Assembly: GCF_900343125.1 (NCBI RefSeq)
Contig: NZ_OPYL01000001.1
Coordinates: 829,886 to 893,885, forward strand
DNA from: Dysgonomonas sp. Marseille-P4361
GTDB lineage: Bacteria; Bacteroidota; Bacteroidia; Bacteroidales; Dysgonomonadaceae
Length of the DNA stretch: 64,000 bases
Reading direction: 5' to 3'
The notes beneath the pieces are model-generated. The model was given only the letters and a program-made list of their open reading frames with translations, ran no database searches and was not told the origin of the DNA. A program made the position numbers and the translations under genes. This document shows positions 46,258 to 54,868 of this stretch, piece after piece (within the stretch, counting starts at the first letter, position 1; each line of letters opens with the position of its first letter).

Positions 46258-48219
46258 GGCTTCTTCCGACTGTAGAAGCAATTCTTTTAATTGTTCTTCG
46301 GTATGGTCAATTTGTTTTAACGGAACAGTCTCAACAACGGCTAAAGATGGATCGATATCATACATTTGAGTATCGGAAGTTGTCAGCTTCTTTATTACAT
46401 TGTAGCAACCGAAAATAATCTGGCGAGAAGGATTCATATGCACATTCCTGAAAATGCGGTCAACTACTATAAATTTGAAATCACCTCTTTTATCTGCAGC
46501 ACTCTGCATCGATGGATAGCGACTTGATAGGTCAACTAAGCCTTGTCGTTCCAGCTCATTTGTTATGAGGTTTACATATTTATCAGTATGTATGCCTAGC
46601 TTAAAACCTGCATATATATTTATTCGGAATATTTTTTGAGGAGCGTATTCTGTCGTTTCGTATCTAAATTCATAAGGTTCATCTGTCCTCTTTATCCGTA
46701 CAAACCAGTAGGTGTCGGCTCGTTTAGGCGTTCTTTTAAATAAAGAATATGCTATTTTACTCTCCAAGAAATTTTTATTGTTTGCCTTGACAATATATAC
46801 TAGGTGTGTTGCTGCTTTTGGAACAGTTGTATCTTCGCTTATCTTTAGAATTTGATTGATATAGTGTTCGTCTACCTGATCGTAGACTGTATAATGTCGT
46901 TTTATTCTTCTACCATTATACCACGAATACATAAGAAGAACCAAGATGCCGGCTATTATAATAGGAACAAATCCTCCGTGTGCAAATTTCTCCATATTAG
47001 CTAAGAAGAAACTAAATTCAATAGTGATAAAAAACAAAGTAAGCGGTATGCTATACCAAAGAGGCTTGTTGTTCTTCATAAAGTATAAGAATAATAGCAC
47101 GCTTGTCATCAGCATACTTAATGTGATAGCAAGGCCATAAGCTGCTTCCAGTTTCATTGATGATTGCATCGTAAGGATAATGACTATACATAAAATCATC
47201 ATTAAAAAGTTTATAGAAGGAATAAATATTTGTCCTTTAATATTTGATGTATAGCGTATCTTTACATTAGGCCATAGATTCAGAGAGATAGCCTCACTTA
47301 TTACGGTATAAGAACCGCTTATTAATGCCTGACTGGCTATAATTGCCGCAGTGGTAGCCATAAGAACCCCAGCCAAACTAAACCATTCGGGCATCATAGC
47401 AAAGAAAGGATTAACATCTGGTGTAACATTTGGACTGTTTATAACCCAAGCGGATTGTCCCAAATAATTGATTATTAGAGTGGTCTTTACAAATATCCAT
47501 GATACACGGATATTCTTCAGTCCGCAATGTCCAAGATCTGAATATAGAGCTTCAGCTCCCGTCGTACAAAGAAATATCGCCCCTAATATTATCATAGCTT
47601 GCGGTACTTCTTTTAAAAACTGGATGGCATACACAGGACTAAAAGCTCTGAAAACACTGTAGTCTGTTATTATTTGGCTTATTCCAACAGTGGCCATCAT
47701 TGAGAACCAGATAATCATTAAGGGACCGAAATATTTTCCTAGGGAACTTGTACCAAAGGGCTGTACAAGAAATAGAAAAAGGATAATGATTATAGTGACA
47801 GGAACAACAGGTATATTGGGTGCAATGGTGTTTAAGCCTTCCACTGCAGACATGACTGTCATGGCGGGGGTTATAATGCCGTCAGCCAATAAGGTTGCTG
47901 CGCCTATTCCGGCCAATATATATGCCCAGCGATACTTCTGCCGTATCAACGCATAAAGAGAAAGAATACCCCCTTCTCCTTTATTGTCGGCTCTTAAGGT
48001 GATAATAACGTATTTGAGTGTAGTTTGAATTGTCAAAGTCCAGATGACACAGGAAACTGCTCCTAAAATGTAGTCAGGGTTGTTAAGTTGTCCCACTGGT
48101 AATCCGTTGAGGATAGCTCGCATTACGTACAAAGGAGATGTACCAATATCTCCAAAAACAATTCCGATGGCTAAGACTACCCCAAGGGCGCTAAATGGGA
48201 CTCTGTTTTTTGTTTCCAT
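46246..48219 (-). CDS. kup: KUP-family potassium uptake protein
   Basis: 657 residues, K+/H+ symporter of the inner membrane with about 12 membrane segments in the first 430 residues and a cytoplasmic C-terminal domain. Family motifs are GIVFGDIGTSPLYVM near residue 20, KGEGGILSLYALIR, DGIITPAMTVMSAVEGL, and FLCTTGAEALYSDLGHCG. It is convergent with argE (12-bp overlap). A 9-bp inverted repeat (48232-48240, 48261-48269) lies between it and the ABC genes. Confidence 0.95.
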   Translation of the reverse strand: METKNRVPFSALGVVLAIGIVFGDIGTSPLYVMRAILNGLPVGQLNNPDYILGAVSCVIWTLTIQTTLKYVIITLRADNKGEGGILSLYALIRQKYRWAYILAGIGAATLLADGIITPAMTVMSAVEGLNTIAPNIPVVPVTIIIILFLFLVQPFGTSSLGKYFGPLMIIWFSMMATVGISQIITDYSVFRAFSPVYAIQFLKEVPQAMIILGAIFLCTTGAEALYSDLGHCGLKNIRVSWIFVKTTLIINYLGQSAWVINSPNVTPDVNPFFAMMPEWFSLAGVLMATTAAIIASQALISGSYTVISEAISLNLWPNVKIRYTSNIKGQIFIPSINFLMMILCIVIILTMQSSMKLEAAYGLAITLSMLMTSVLLFLYFMKNNKPLWYSIPLTLFFITIEFSFFLANMEKFAHGGFVPIIIAGILVLLMYSWYNGRRIKRHYTVYDQVDEHYINQILKISEDTTVPKAATHLVYIVKANNKNFLESKIAYSLFKRTPKRADTYWFVRIKRTDEPYEFRYETTEYAPQKIFRINIYAGFKLGIHTDKYVNLITNELERQGLVDLSSRYPSMQSAADKRGDFKFIVVDRIFRNVHMNPSRQIIFGCYNVIKKLTTSDTQMYDIDPSLAVVETVPLKQIDHTEEQLKELLLQSEEASNT

Positions 48220-48308
48220 TATAGTTTAGTTTTGAGAAAAACGCACTAAAAGTATATTTCTTTTCTCAAGAAAAATATAATGGATAGTTAATTATATGAA
48301 ATACGAAA

Positions 48309-50081
48309 TTAGAACTCTTCGAATTGTTGTTGGTACAAGGAGTTATATTTTCCTTTCAATTCTAATAATTCTTGGTGAGTTCCTTGCTCAATGATCTGCC
48401 CATGATCCATTACCAATATTTTATCAGCATTTCTAATTGTGGATAGGCGATGTGCTATGATAATGCTTGTGCGCCCTTTCATTAGTTTATCTAAACCTTT
48501 TTGTATCAGCAACTCACTGCGGGTATCAATATTACTTGTTGCCTCGTCGAGCAGAAGTATAGCCGGATCAGCAATAGCAGCCCTTGCAATATTAAGCAAT
48601 TGGCGTTGCCCCTGACTGAGATTGGCTCCATCATTTTCGAGCTGAGTTTCATATCCTTTCGGTAAACGTCTGATAAAAGAATGTGCAGCAGTAAGTTTGG
48701 CTGCTTGAATAACTTCTTCGTCGGTAGCATCTAATCGTCCAAATCGGATATTTTCGGCTACAGTTCCTGTAAACAGATGAGTCTCTTGCAGTACAATAGC
48801 CATTGTCTTTCGCAGGCTGTCTCTTTTTATGTTCTGTATAGGAACTCCATCTATGGATATTTCTCCCGAACGGATATCAAAGAAGCGAGGAAGCATATTC
48901 AGTATAGTCGTCTTCCCGGCTCCGGTTTCCCCTACCAGCGCTATTTTTGCACCCGGGATTGCATGTAAGGAAATTCCTTTTAGAATTAGTTTTTCGGGTT
49001 TATAGCCAAAATAAACATCTGTCATTTTCAGATCACCTTTAACACCGTTAATAACGATTGCTTCCGGAGAATCTTTGGGCTCAGTATCTTCGTCAATGAC
49101 CTGAAATATACGTTCGGCACCGGCAATGGCAGCTTGTATGCTATTGTAAAGACTTGCTATCTCATTGATAGGACGGCCAAACTGTCTTGAATATTGTAAG
49201 AAGGCAGCTAATCCCCCGACGTCGAATCCTCTGAAAATAGCCAGCAAACCTCCAACGATTGTAACCAAAACATAATTGAGAGTGTTGAGGTTTTGCATAA
49301 GAGGCATCATCAGCCCTGAGTAGAACTGAGCCTTCAATGATTTATTCTTCAGGTCTTGATTTAGTACATCAAAATCTTCTTCTATTTGTTTTTCGTGACC
49401 GAACACTTTAACGACTTTCTGGCCACTGATCATTTCTTCTATATAACCATTCGTTCGTCCTAATGTCTCCTGTTGAGCCTTGAAGTATTTTTTACTTTGC
49501 TTGACCACTGTTTTTGCGGAAAGAAACATCAGCGGAACTGTAATGAGAGTAACAAGGGTCAGAATAGGACTGATATAAATCATCAAGCTTAATATTCCGA
49601 TCAACATCAAAGCACTAGTTAACAAGTCAGATAAACTGTCTGTTAATGCATTGCTGACCTGATCTATATCGTTCGTATATCGGCTCATTAAGTCTCCATG
49701 TTGGTGTGTGTCAAAATATTTAAGAGGAAGTCTTTCCATCTTGTTGAAAAGGTCTGTACGCATACGCATAACGGTACGCTGTCCTATCTTATTTAATAGT
49801 CGGTATTGTATGTATACAGCAGCGGCTCCGATAATATAGATCGCAGCTAAGATAATGAGAGTCTTGACCAAGCCCGTAAAATCACCCGGGATAATATAAT
49901 CATTAATGATAGGACGTATCATATACGAACCAAGTAGATTGGATGCTATCCCTATAATGATAAGAAAGCCTATAACTGTTAATAGCTTTTTGTCGCAAGC
50001 GAGATACGATATCAGTCTGAAGAAAGTCTTTCTTCCTTCAGTTGCTTTACCATCCTGTTTATATTGATCTCCGTGAGCCAT
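48309..50081 (-). CDS. ABC exporter, half-transporter with the intact ATPase site motifs
   Basis: 590 residues: six membrane helices (about 20-310) and an ATP-binding domain (about 345-590). The Walker A is GETGAGKTT, the Walker B LLLDEATSNID with the catalytic Glu, and the switch His is present (IIIAHRLSTI). The signature reads LSQGQRQ in place of LSGGQ. It pairs with the next gene, from which it is separated by 2 bp. The pair forms a heterodimeric multidrug- or lipid-type exporter; the substrate is unknown. Confidence 0.9.
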   Translation of the reverse strand: MAHGDQYKQDGKATEGRKTFFRLISYLACDKKLLTVIGFLIIIGIASNLLGSYMIRPIINDYIIPGDFTGLVKTLIILAAIYIIGAAAVYIQYRLLNKIGQRTVMRMRTDLFNKMERLPLKYFDTHQHGDLMSRYTNDIDQVSNALTDSLSDLLTSALMLIGILSLMIYISPILTLVTLITVPLMFLSAKTVVKQSKKYFKAQQETLGRTNGYIEEMISGQKVVKVFGHEKQIEEDFDVLNQDLKNKSLKAQFYSGLMMPLMQNLNTLNYVLVTIVGGLLAIFRGFDVGGLAAFLQYSRQFGRPINEIASLYNSIQAAIAGAERIFQVIDEDTEPKDSPEAIVINGVKGDLKMTDVYFGYKPEKLILKGISLHAIPGAKIALVGETGAGKTTILNMLPRFFDIRSGEISIDGVPIQNIKRDSLRKTMAIVLQETHLFTGTVAENIRFGRLDATDEEVIQAAKLTAAHSFIRRLPKGYETQLENDGANLSQGQRQLLNIARAAIADPAILLLDEATSNIDTRSELLIQKGLDKLMKGRTSIIIAHRLSTIRNADKILVMDHGQIIEQGTHQELLELKGKYNSLYQQQFEEF

Positions 50082-50083
50082 AC

Positions 50084-51808
50084 TTATAATGCTATTTGTT
50101 GCGAGTTATAGATTTCTTTGTACACTTCTGAATGTTCTATTAGTTCAGACGGAGCTCCCATTGCATCTATTTCTCCATCTTCCAAGACAATGACCTTGTC
50201 AGCCGATTGCATTGTGTTTATTCGCTGTGTAATGATGAATACTGTTGTATCTTTTAACAGCCGGCTGAGACTTTCCCTTATTTTCAGTTCGGTTTCTGAA
50301 TCTACTGCACTTGTACTGTCATCCAGAATCAGAATCTTAGGTTTTCGCAATAAAGCTCTGGCAATACAAAGACGCTGTTTTTGACCTCCCGATACGTTGA
50401 TGCCTCCACGTCCGAGCATTGTATTGTATCCATCCGAAAAAGACATAATAAAATCATGGGCTTGTGCTGCTTTTGTGGCTTCTTCTATTTCTTCCATGCT
50501 GGCATCAGGTTTTCCCCATCTAAGATTATCGATGATTGTACCTGTAAATAATTCGTTTTTCTGCAAAACCATTCCTACATTGGCATGTAACTCGTCTAGT
50601 GTATAATCTTTCACATTAATGCCATCTATCAGAACTGCTCCTGCCGTGACATCGTACAGACGCGGTATAAGTTGTAGCATTGAACTTTTGGCTGCACCGG
50701 TAGCTCCTACAACAGCAATCGTCTCACCCTGCTTGGTTTCGAAGTCGATATCCTTAAGCACATCATTTTCTCCTCCATTGTATCTGAAATATACGTCGCG
50801 AAAGGTAACATCTCCTTTAGTTATTCGATAGTTGTTAGTCGTTTTGTTTTCAGGGTTGGTGATACTTGAATTTGTATCCAATACTTCAATAATCCGTTCG
50901 GATGAAGCTGATGCACGGGCAATATTCATTATTACCATCGAAAGGAGCATAAGAGCCATCAGGATTTGTGTAAGATAGTTGACAAAAGAAACGAGTTCTC
51001 CTATTTGCAATTGGCTATTCATAACCTTTATACCTCCAGCCCAGAATATAACGATGATAGAAAGGTTCATGATAAGCTGCATGACAGGAAATACGGTCAC
51101 CACTACATTCGATGCTTTTATCACCATATCGCGAAGCTCATCACTACTCTTTTCAAATTTTTTAGCCTCGAAGTCTTCGCGTACAAATGATTTCACAACT
51201 CGTATATTGATAAGGTTTTCTCTTACAACAGCATTGAGCTGGTCTATCTTTTGTTGTACCTTCATAAATAAAGGAACACCTTTGCGTAATATCAAGAAAA
51301 CGCTCACTCCTAGTATTGGAATAGCAGCCATTAAGATAACAGCCATGTCTGTATTTATCTTGAAAACAAATACTGTAGCTATTATCAATGTCAGAGGCGA
51401 TCGCAACATGAGGCGCATCCCCATTAATATGACTTGTTGTATTCTGCTTATATCATTGGTCAGCCTTGTTATTAAAGATGCAGAGTTGAAGCGGTCTATC
51501 TCAGCGAAAGATAATTCCTGTATTTTCTTAAATAAAGTGCCTCTAAGGTCGGTACCGAAACCTATTGCAGTCTGAGAGGATACATATATGTTGAGGATGC
51601 TGATGATAAGTCCGAGTATGGAGATACCAACCATGTATAGACCCAGCTCAGTAATGAGAGAAAGATTTTTCAGCATGACTCCTTCGTCGATAATCCTTGC
51701 CATAAACCAAGGTTGTATTGTTTCGCATACAACGGTGATCAGCACAAGAAGAGGACTTATGAGTAAACTGACTTTATATTTCTTGAGAATTTTCCAGTAT
51801 TGCTTCAT
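50084..51808 (-). CDS. ABC exporter, half-transporter with degenerate ATPase site
   Basis: 574 residues with six membrane helices and one ATP-binding domain. The Walker A is GATGAAKSS (Ala at the sixth position), the Walker B ILILDDSTSAVD has Asp in place of the catalytic Glu, and the switch His is Gln (FIITQRINTM). The signature is the canonical VSGGQKQR. This is the pattern of the degenerate partner in heterodimeric exporters such as TM287/288. The frame opens with a TTG at 51841, but a -7 box overlaps it, so the ATG at 51808 (MKQYWKIL) is chosen. Confidence 0.9.
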   Translation of the reverse strand: MKQYWKILKKYKVSLLISPLLVLITVVCETIQPWFMARIIDEGVMLKNLSLITELGLYMVGISILGLIISILNIYVSSQTAIGFGTDLRGTLFKKIQELSFAEIDRFNSASLITRLTNDISRIQQVILMGMRLMLRSPLTLIIATVFVFKINTDMAVILMAAIPILGVSVFLILRKGVPLFMKVQQKIDQLNAVVRENLINIRVVKSFVREDFEAKKFEKSSDELRDMVIKASNVVVTVFPVMQLIMNLSIIVIFWAGGIKVMNSQLQIGELVSFVNYLTQILMALMLLSMVIMNIARASASSERIIEVLDTNSSITNPENKTTNNYRITKGDVTFRDVYFRYNGGENDVLKDIDFETKQGETIAVVGATGAAKSSMLQLIPRLYDVTAGAVLIDGINVKDYTLDELHANVGMVLQKNELFTGTIIDNLRWGKPDASMEEIEEATKAAQAHDFIMSFSDGYNTMLGRGGINVSGGQKQRLCIARALLRKPKILILDDSTSAVDSETELKIRESLSRLLKDTTVFIITQRINTMQSADKVIVLEDGEIDAMGAPSELIEHSEVYKEIYNSQQIAL

Positions 51809-51838
51809 TGATAATCGAAGTTGTGTTTTAAGCCATTG

Positions 51839-51846
51839 CAAAGATA
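51839..51846 (-). promoter_or_regulatory. -7 box of the ABC exporter operon
   Basis: TATCTTTG on the minus strand matches TAnnTTTG, 30 bp before the ATG at 51808. It overlaps the alternative TTG start at 51841 and so fixes the start choice. No clear -33. Confidence 0.5.
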
Positions 51847-52008
51847 AAGTATTTACGATAACTTAAAATTCTTAATTGATACATTTAAGATGAACAAGCT
51901 TTATTTATAAATTGTTCTCTTAAATAGAAGTAATAATTGGATGGTAAGTTTAATAGCTGTTGTCAATATCGTATTAACAAATATCGATATTTCTTGAAGA
52001 GGTTGTAA

Positions 52009-52016
52009 TAAATTTG
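52009..52016 (+). promoter_or_regulatory. -7 box before the ferritin gene
   Basis: TAAATTTG fits TAnnTTTG and lies 60 bp before the ftnA ATG. No -33 TTTG at the usual distance. Confidence 0.4.
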
Positions 52017-52076
52017 TAATATTGCATATAGATCTGAAAACGGATTAAACTATTATCATCAAAAAATAAAATCGTT

Positions 52077-52565
52077 ATGTTAAGTAAAAAAATGGAAGCT
52101 GCGTTAAACGCACAAATCAATGCTGAATTATGGTCAGCATATCTTTATCTATCAATGTCTGCACATTTTGCAGCTGAAGGAAAACCAGGTATCTCACATT
52201 GGTTCAAAGCTCAATTTGACGAAGAGCAAGGACATGCAATGAAAATTTTTGAATATGTTGTAGAAAGAGGAGGTAAAGTAGAATTGAAAGCTATTGGTGA
52301 AGTAACTCAGTCATGGGCATCTCCACTAGCTGCATTCGAAGATACATTAAAACATGAGCAAATTGTTACAGCTAAGATCAACGATCTTGTTACTCTTGCA
52401 AGAGAAGAGAAGGATTATGCTACAGAAAGCATGCTTCAATGGTTTGTAAATGAACAAGTAGAAGAAGAATCTACAGCACAAGGCTATATTGAAGCTTTGA
52501 GAATGATCAAAGACAACGGCTTTGGTATCTATACGTTCGATAAAGAACTTAGAGGAAGACAATAA
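52077..52565 (+). CDS. ftnA: Non-heme ferritin
   Basis: 162 residues, 24-mer iron-storage protein. The ferroxidase ligands are all in place: Glu17 (INAELWSAYLYLS), Glu50 and His53 (DEEQGHAMK), Glu94 (LKHEQIV) and Gln127, with Glu130 (VNEQVEEE) as the likely third-site ligand. Four long helices fill the length. It is flanked by a -7 box and its own terminator. Confidence 0.96.
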   Translation: MLSKKMEAALNAQINAELWSAYLYLSMSAHFAAEGKPGISHWFKAQFDEEQGHAMKIFEYVVERGGKVELKAIGEVTQSWASPLAAFEDTLKHEQIVTAKINDLVTLAREEKDYATESMLQWFVNEQVEEESTAQGYIEALRMIKDNGFGIYTFDKELRGRQ

Positions 52566-52600
52566 TAAACGTCTTTTTCGGTCTAAACAATATTATAGCG

Positions 52601-52638
52601 AATCTCTCTGTCTTATGATGGAGAGATTTGTTATTTTT
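52601..52638 (+). terminator. Intrinsic terminator of ftnA
   Basis: AATCTCTC/GAGAGATT (52601-52608, 52621-52628) with a 12-nt loop, followed by TGTTATTTTT. It lies 36 bp after the ftnA stop. Confidence 0.8.
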
Positions 52639-52681
52639 ATAGTCTTGAAAAGATTAGTTGAAATGACAAAAATAGGAATAG

Positions 52682-53791
52682 ATGAGAATAGTAGCAGATA
52701 GAAATATACCTTACCTGAAAGGAATTGCAGAACATTTTGGAGATGTTACTTATCTGGATGGAGCAGACTTTACCAAAGATGCAATAAAAGACGCAGATAC
52801 TCTAATCGTCCGTACAGTAGCTCATTTTGGAGAAACAAATCTCGCGGGGTCGAATGTAAAACTGATTTGTTCGGCTACCATTGGCTATGATCATATAGAT
52901 ACAGCCTATTGTGATACCAATGGGATTGTATGGCACAACGCCCCAGGTTGTAACTCAGGATCGGTACAACAATATATTGTTTCTTCTCTGATTGTTCTGG
53001 CTCAACAAAAAGGTTTTGATCTGCAAGATAAAACAATAGGTATCGTCGGAGTAGGAAATGTAGGGAAGAAAGTAGCTAAAGCATGTGAGATACTCGGAAT
53101 GAAAGTTTTGCTGAATGATCCTCCACGTCAGCGGCTAGAGGGAGAAAGTCATTTTGTATCTCTAGATACGATCAAGAAAGAGGCTGATATTATCACATTT
53201 CACACTCCTCTTATTAAGGAAGAAGAAGATAAAACATTTCATTTAGCAGATAATGATTTTTTTTCCACATTAGCTAAGCAACCAATCGTAATAAATTCTG
53301 CTAGAGGAGCTATTGTAGACACAACGGCTATAAAGAAAGCTTTGCAAGAGGGTAAAATCTCAGGTGCGGTGATCGATTGCTGGGAGAATGAGCCAAGTAT
53401 TGATCTGGAATATATGAATATGGTAGACATTGCTACACCTCATATTGCGGGTTACTCCGCCGATGGTAAAGCGAATGCTACGCGTATGTCGTTGGAATCA
53501 GTCGCAGAATTTTATTCCCTGGGCAAAACACCAATTGCTTTAGTTAAAGCTTCAGAGCCGGAGAATTCAATAATTGACCTGAATGATTTCAAGTTCTCTT
53601 CTAATAGAATCTACTCAGCGCTGTTAGCAACATATTCGCCAAAGAGTGATTTTATTCGTTTAAAAGCTAACCCTGCTAATTTTAAACAGCTGAGGAATAA
53701 TTATCCTCTAAGAAGAGAATCTCTAGCGTATTCGATTGTAAATGCGAATGATGAGGAGAGGAAGGTTTTATCTCAATTAGGTTTTAATTAA
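52682..53791 (+). CDS. pdxB: Erythronate-4-phosphate dehydrogenase
   Basis: 369 residues. Second step of the DXP-dependent pyridoxal phosphate route, NAD-linked oxidation of 4-phosphoerythronate. It starts MRIVADRNIPYLKGIAEHFG. The Rossmann motif GIVGVGNVGKKVAK lies at about 121-134, and the D-2-hydroxyacid dehydrogenase catalytic residues lie in VINSARGAIVDT (Arg), the DCWENEP region (Glu) and ATPHIAGYSADGKANA (His). The C-terminal ~100 residues match the PdxB-specific dimerisation domain. Confidence 0.93.
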   Translation: MRIVADRNIPYLKGIAEHFGDVTYLDGADFTKDAIKDADTLIVRTVAHFGETNLAGSNVKLICSATIGYDHIDTAYCDTNGIVWHNAPGCNSGSVQQYIVSSLIVLAQQKGFDLQDKTIGIVGVGNVGKKVAKACEILGMKVLLNDPPRQRLEGESHFVSLDTIKKEADIITFHTPLIKEEEDKTFHLADNDFFSTLAKQPIVINSARGAIVDTTAIKKALQEGKISGAVIDCWENEPSIDLEYMNMVDIATPHIAGYSADGKANATRMSLESVAEFYSLGKTPIALVKASEPENSIIDLNDFKFSSNRIYSALLATYSPKSDFIRLKANPANFKQLRNNYPLRRESLAYSIVNANDEERKVLSQLGFN

Positions 53792-53801
53792 TGAACAAAA
53801 T

Positions 53802-54158
53802 ATGAGAGATTTTAGATTAGATGAAGAATTACCTTTATGTATTGTAGAGTGGAGGCGGAGATATCATCATCTTGGAATACCTACAACAGAGAAGAAACCT
53901 GATGAAAAATATTTGGTTCATCTGAAATTTTATCATTCAGGTTTTCCTACAAGTCCATATGGCATTGAATGGATGAGATTTGAAGAAGATAGCCCTATTC
54001 CCTATTTGGTACAAAAAGTACCCCATTTAGCGTTTGAAGTCGATGATTTAGATTATGAACTTGCAAACAGAAACTTAAATGTAATTACTCCTCCCAATCT
54101 TCCCTCTGAGGGCATCCGAATTGCAATAATTGAGTATAATGAAGCGCAATTGAATTGA
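53802..54158 (+). CDS. Small VOC-superfamily (glyoxalase-like) protein
   Basis: 118 residues, possibly one vicinal-oxygen-chelate module pair. YHHLGIPTTEKK near residue 22 and VPHLAFEVDDLDYEL near residue 73 are the usual paired beta-strand motifs with metal-site histidines, and IRIAIIEYNE ends the fold. No substrate can be named. It follows pdxB by 10 bp and may be co-transcribed, though a link to vitamin B6 is only positional. Confidence 0.55.
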   Translation: MRDFRLDEELPLCIVEWRRRYHHLGIPTTEKKPDEKYLVHLKFYHSGFPTSPYGIEWMRFEEDSPIPYLVQKVPHLAFEVDDLDYELANRNLNVITPPNLPSEGIRIAIIEYNEAQLN

Positions 54159-54184
54159 TTGAGTTTAAAAAGAAATAACTATCT

Positions 54185-54328
54185 CTACTCTTTCTTAATA
54201 TGATCTTTTGCTTTTCCATTTTTCAATATGGAAATGTTAGCCATAGTGATTCCTACTTTTTCGGTTAGTTCTGTAACGCTCATTTTATGTTTTGCGAGCA
54301 TCACATCTATGTTGATTATAATCGCCAA
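54185..54328 (-). pseudogene. Truncated YozG-type (HTH_26) transcriptional regulator
   Basis: Reading from a TTG at 54328, the minus strand encodes 47 residues: AIIINIDVMLAKHKMSVTEL followed by TEKVGITMANISILKNGKAK, then DHIKKE and a stop. The first 41 residues match the small Cro/XRE-type HTH of the YozG family, which is normally about 65-75 residues. The match ends abruptly at NGKAK and the C-terminal half is gone, so it is a 3'-truncated remnant. It sits 12 bp after the DUF2975 remnant, the usual partner order. Confidence 0.7.
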
Positions 54329-54340
54329 TTCTCTTTCATT

Positions 54341-54660
54341 TTAAATTGTTAAATCATTTTCAGCTTTTATATTTAATGCATTCTGTAGTATTTTTTCAAA
54401 TATCGTAGCCGCAGAGGCAATTATGATAGTAATGAAAATCATTAGGATTCCTATGGCAACACCACCTGTAATTATCCTCCTTTCCACGTTGGACTATGAA
54501 AATAGGCTTTGGCTCCTAGGATAAAGGCAATTAGAGTTATTGCACAATATCTTGTAATGCGTAAGGTTTTTATTGAGCTAGGTGAAAATATTTTGTTTTG
54601 TCTGACATAACCCAATAATTTGAATATCTGATATAATATTGTGAAGAAGTGATAGATGTT
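54341..54660 (-). pseudogene. Decayed DUF2975 membrane protein
   Basis: The minus strand reads IYHFFTILYQIFKLLGYVRQ and NKIFSPSSIKTLRITRYCAI followed by a membrane helix (TLIAFILGAKAYF), then breaks. A second frame continues with RRIITGGVAIGILMIFITII and ends FEKILQNALNIKAENDLTI before the stop at 54341-54343. The order matches DUF2975 proteins. The 320-bp length is not a multiple of three, an in-frame stop (54661-54663) cuts off the N-terminus, and a frameshift lies near 54480-54490. It is therefore a pseudogene next to its truncated HTH partner. Confidence 0.68.
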
Positions 54661-54716
54661 TTATATTTCAAAGAGAGTTATTCAAAGACCTCATAATATC
54701 AGATAATCTTATATTT

Positions 54717-54768
54717 TATAAAGCTACCTCCCAAAAATTAAATTTAACTTTTGGGAGGTAGCTTTATA
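54717..54768 (-). terminator. 20-bp perfect inverted repeat, candidate terminator of the SusCD operon
   Basis: Positions 54717-54736 and 54749-54768 are exact reverse complements (core AAGCTACCTCCCAAAA), closing a 12-nt loop. It lies 100 bp after the last operon gene. The minus-strand sequence after it (AAATATAAG) has no clean T-run, so it could equally be a stability hairpin or another structured element. Confidence 0.6.
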
Positions 54769-54868
54769 ACTATACACTCTATTATTATACTATACCTTTA
54801 TATTTTTAGGCTTCAATAATTTTGTAGCTAGCATAATTCCCTACGCTTACATACATCAATCGTGTTTT

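Noticed and set aside
48232..48269. Cyclic di-AMP or potassium riboswitch before kup
   Set aside because: Only a 9-bp inverted repeat (TTGAGAAAA/TTTTCTCAA) is visible; the gap is too short and lacks the complex fold of known riboswitches.
50979..51575. A 198-codon plus-strand open frame
   Set aside because: It is antisense to the membrane half of the ABC exporter gene, has no family features, and mirrors the hydrophobic codons of the true gene.
50084..51808. Pseudogene status for the ABC gene with abnormal Walker motifs
   Set aside because: The frame is full length and all substitutions are those known for the degenerate site of heterodimeric exporters.
53802..54158. Lactoylglutathione lyase (GloA)
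   Set aside because: Only general VOC-type motifs are present; length and active-site context do not support a specific glyoxalase I.
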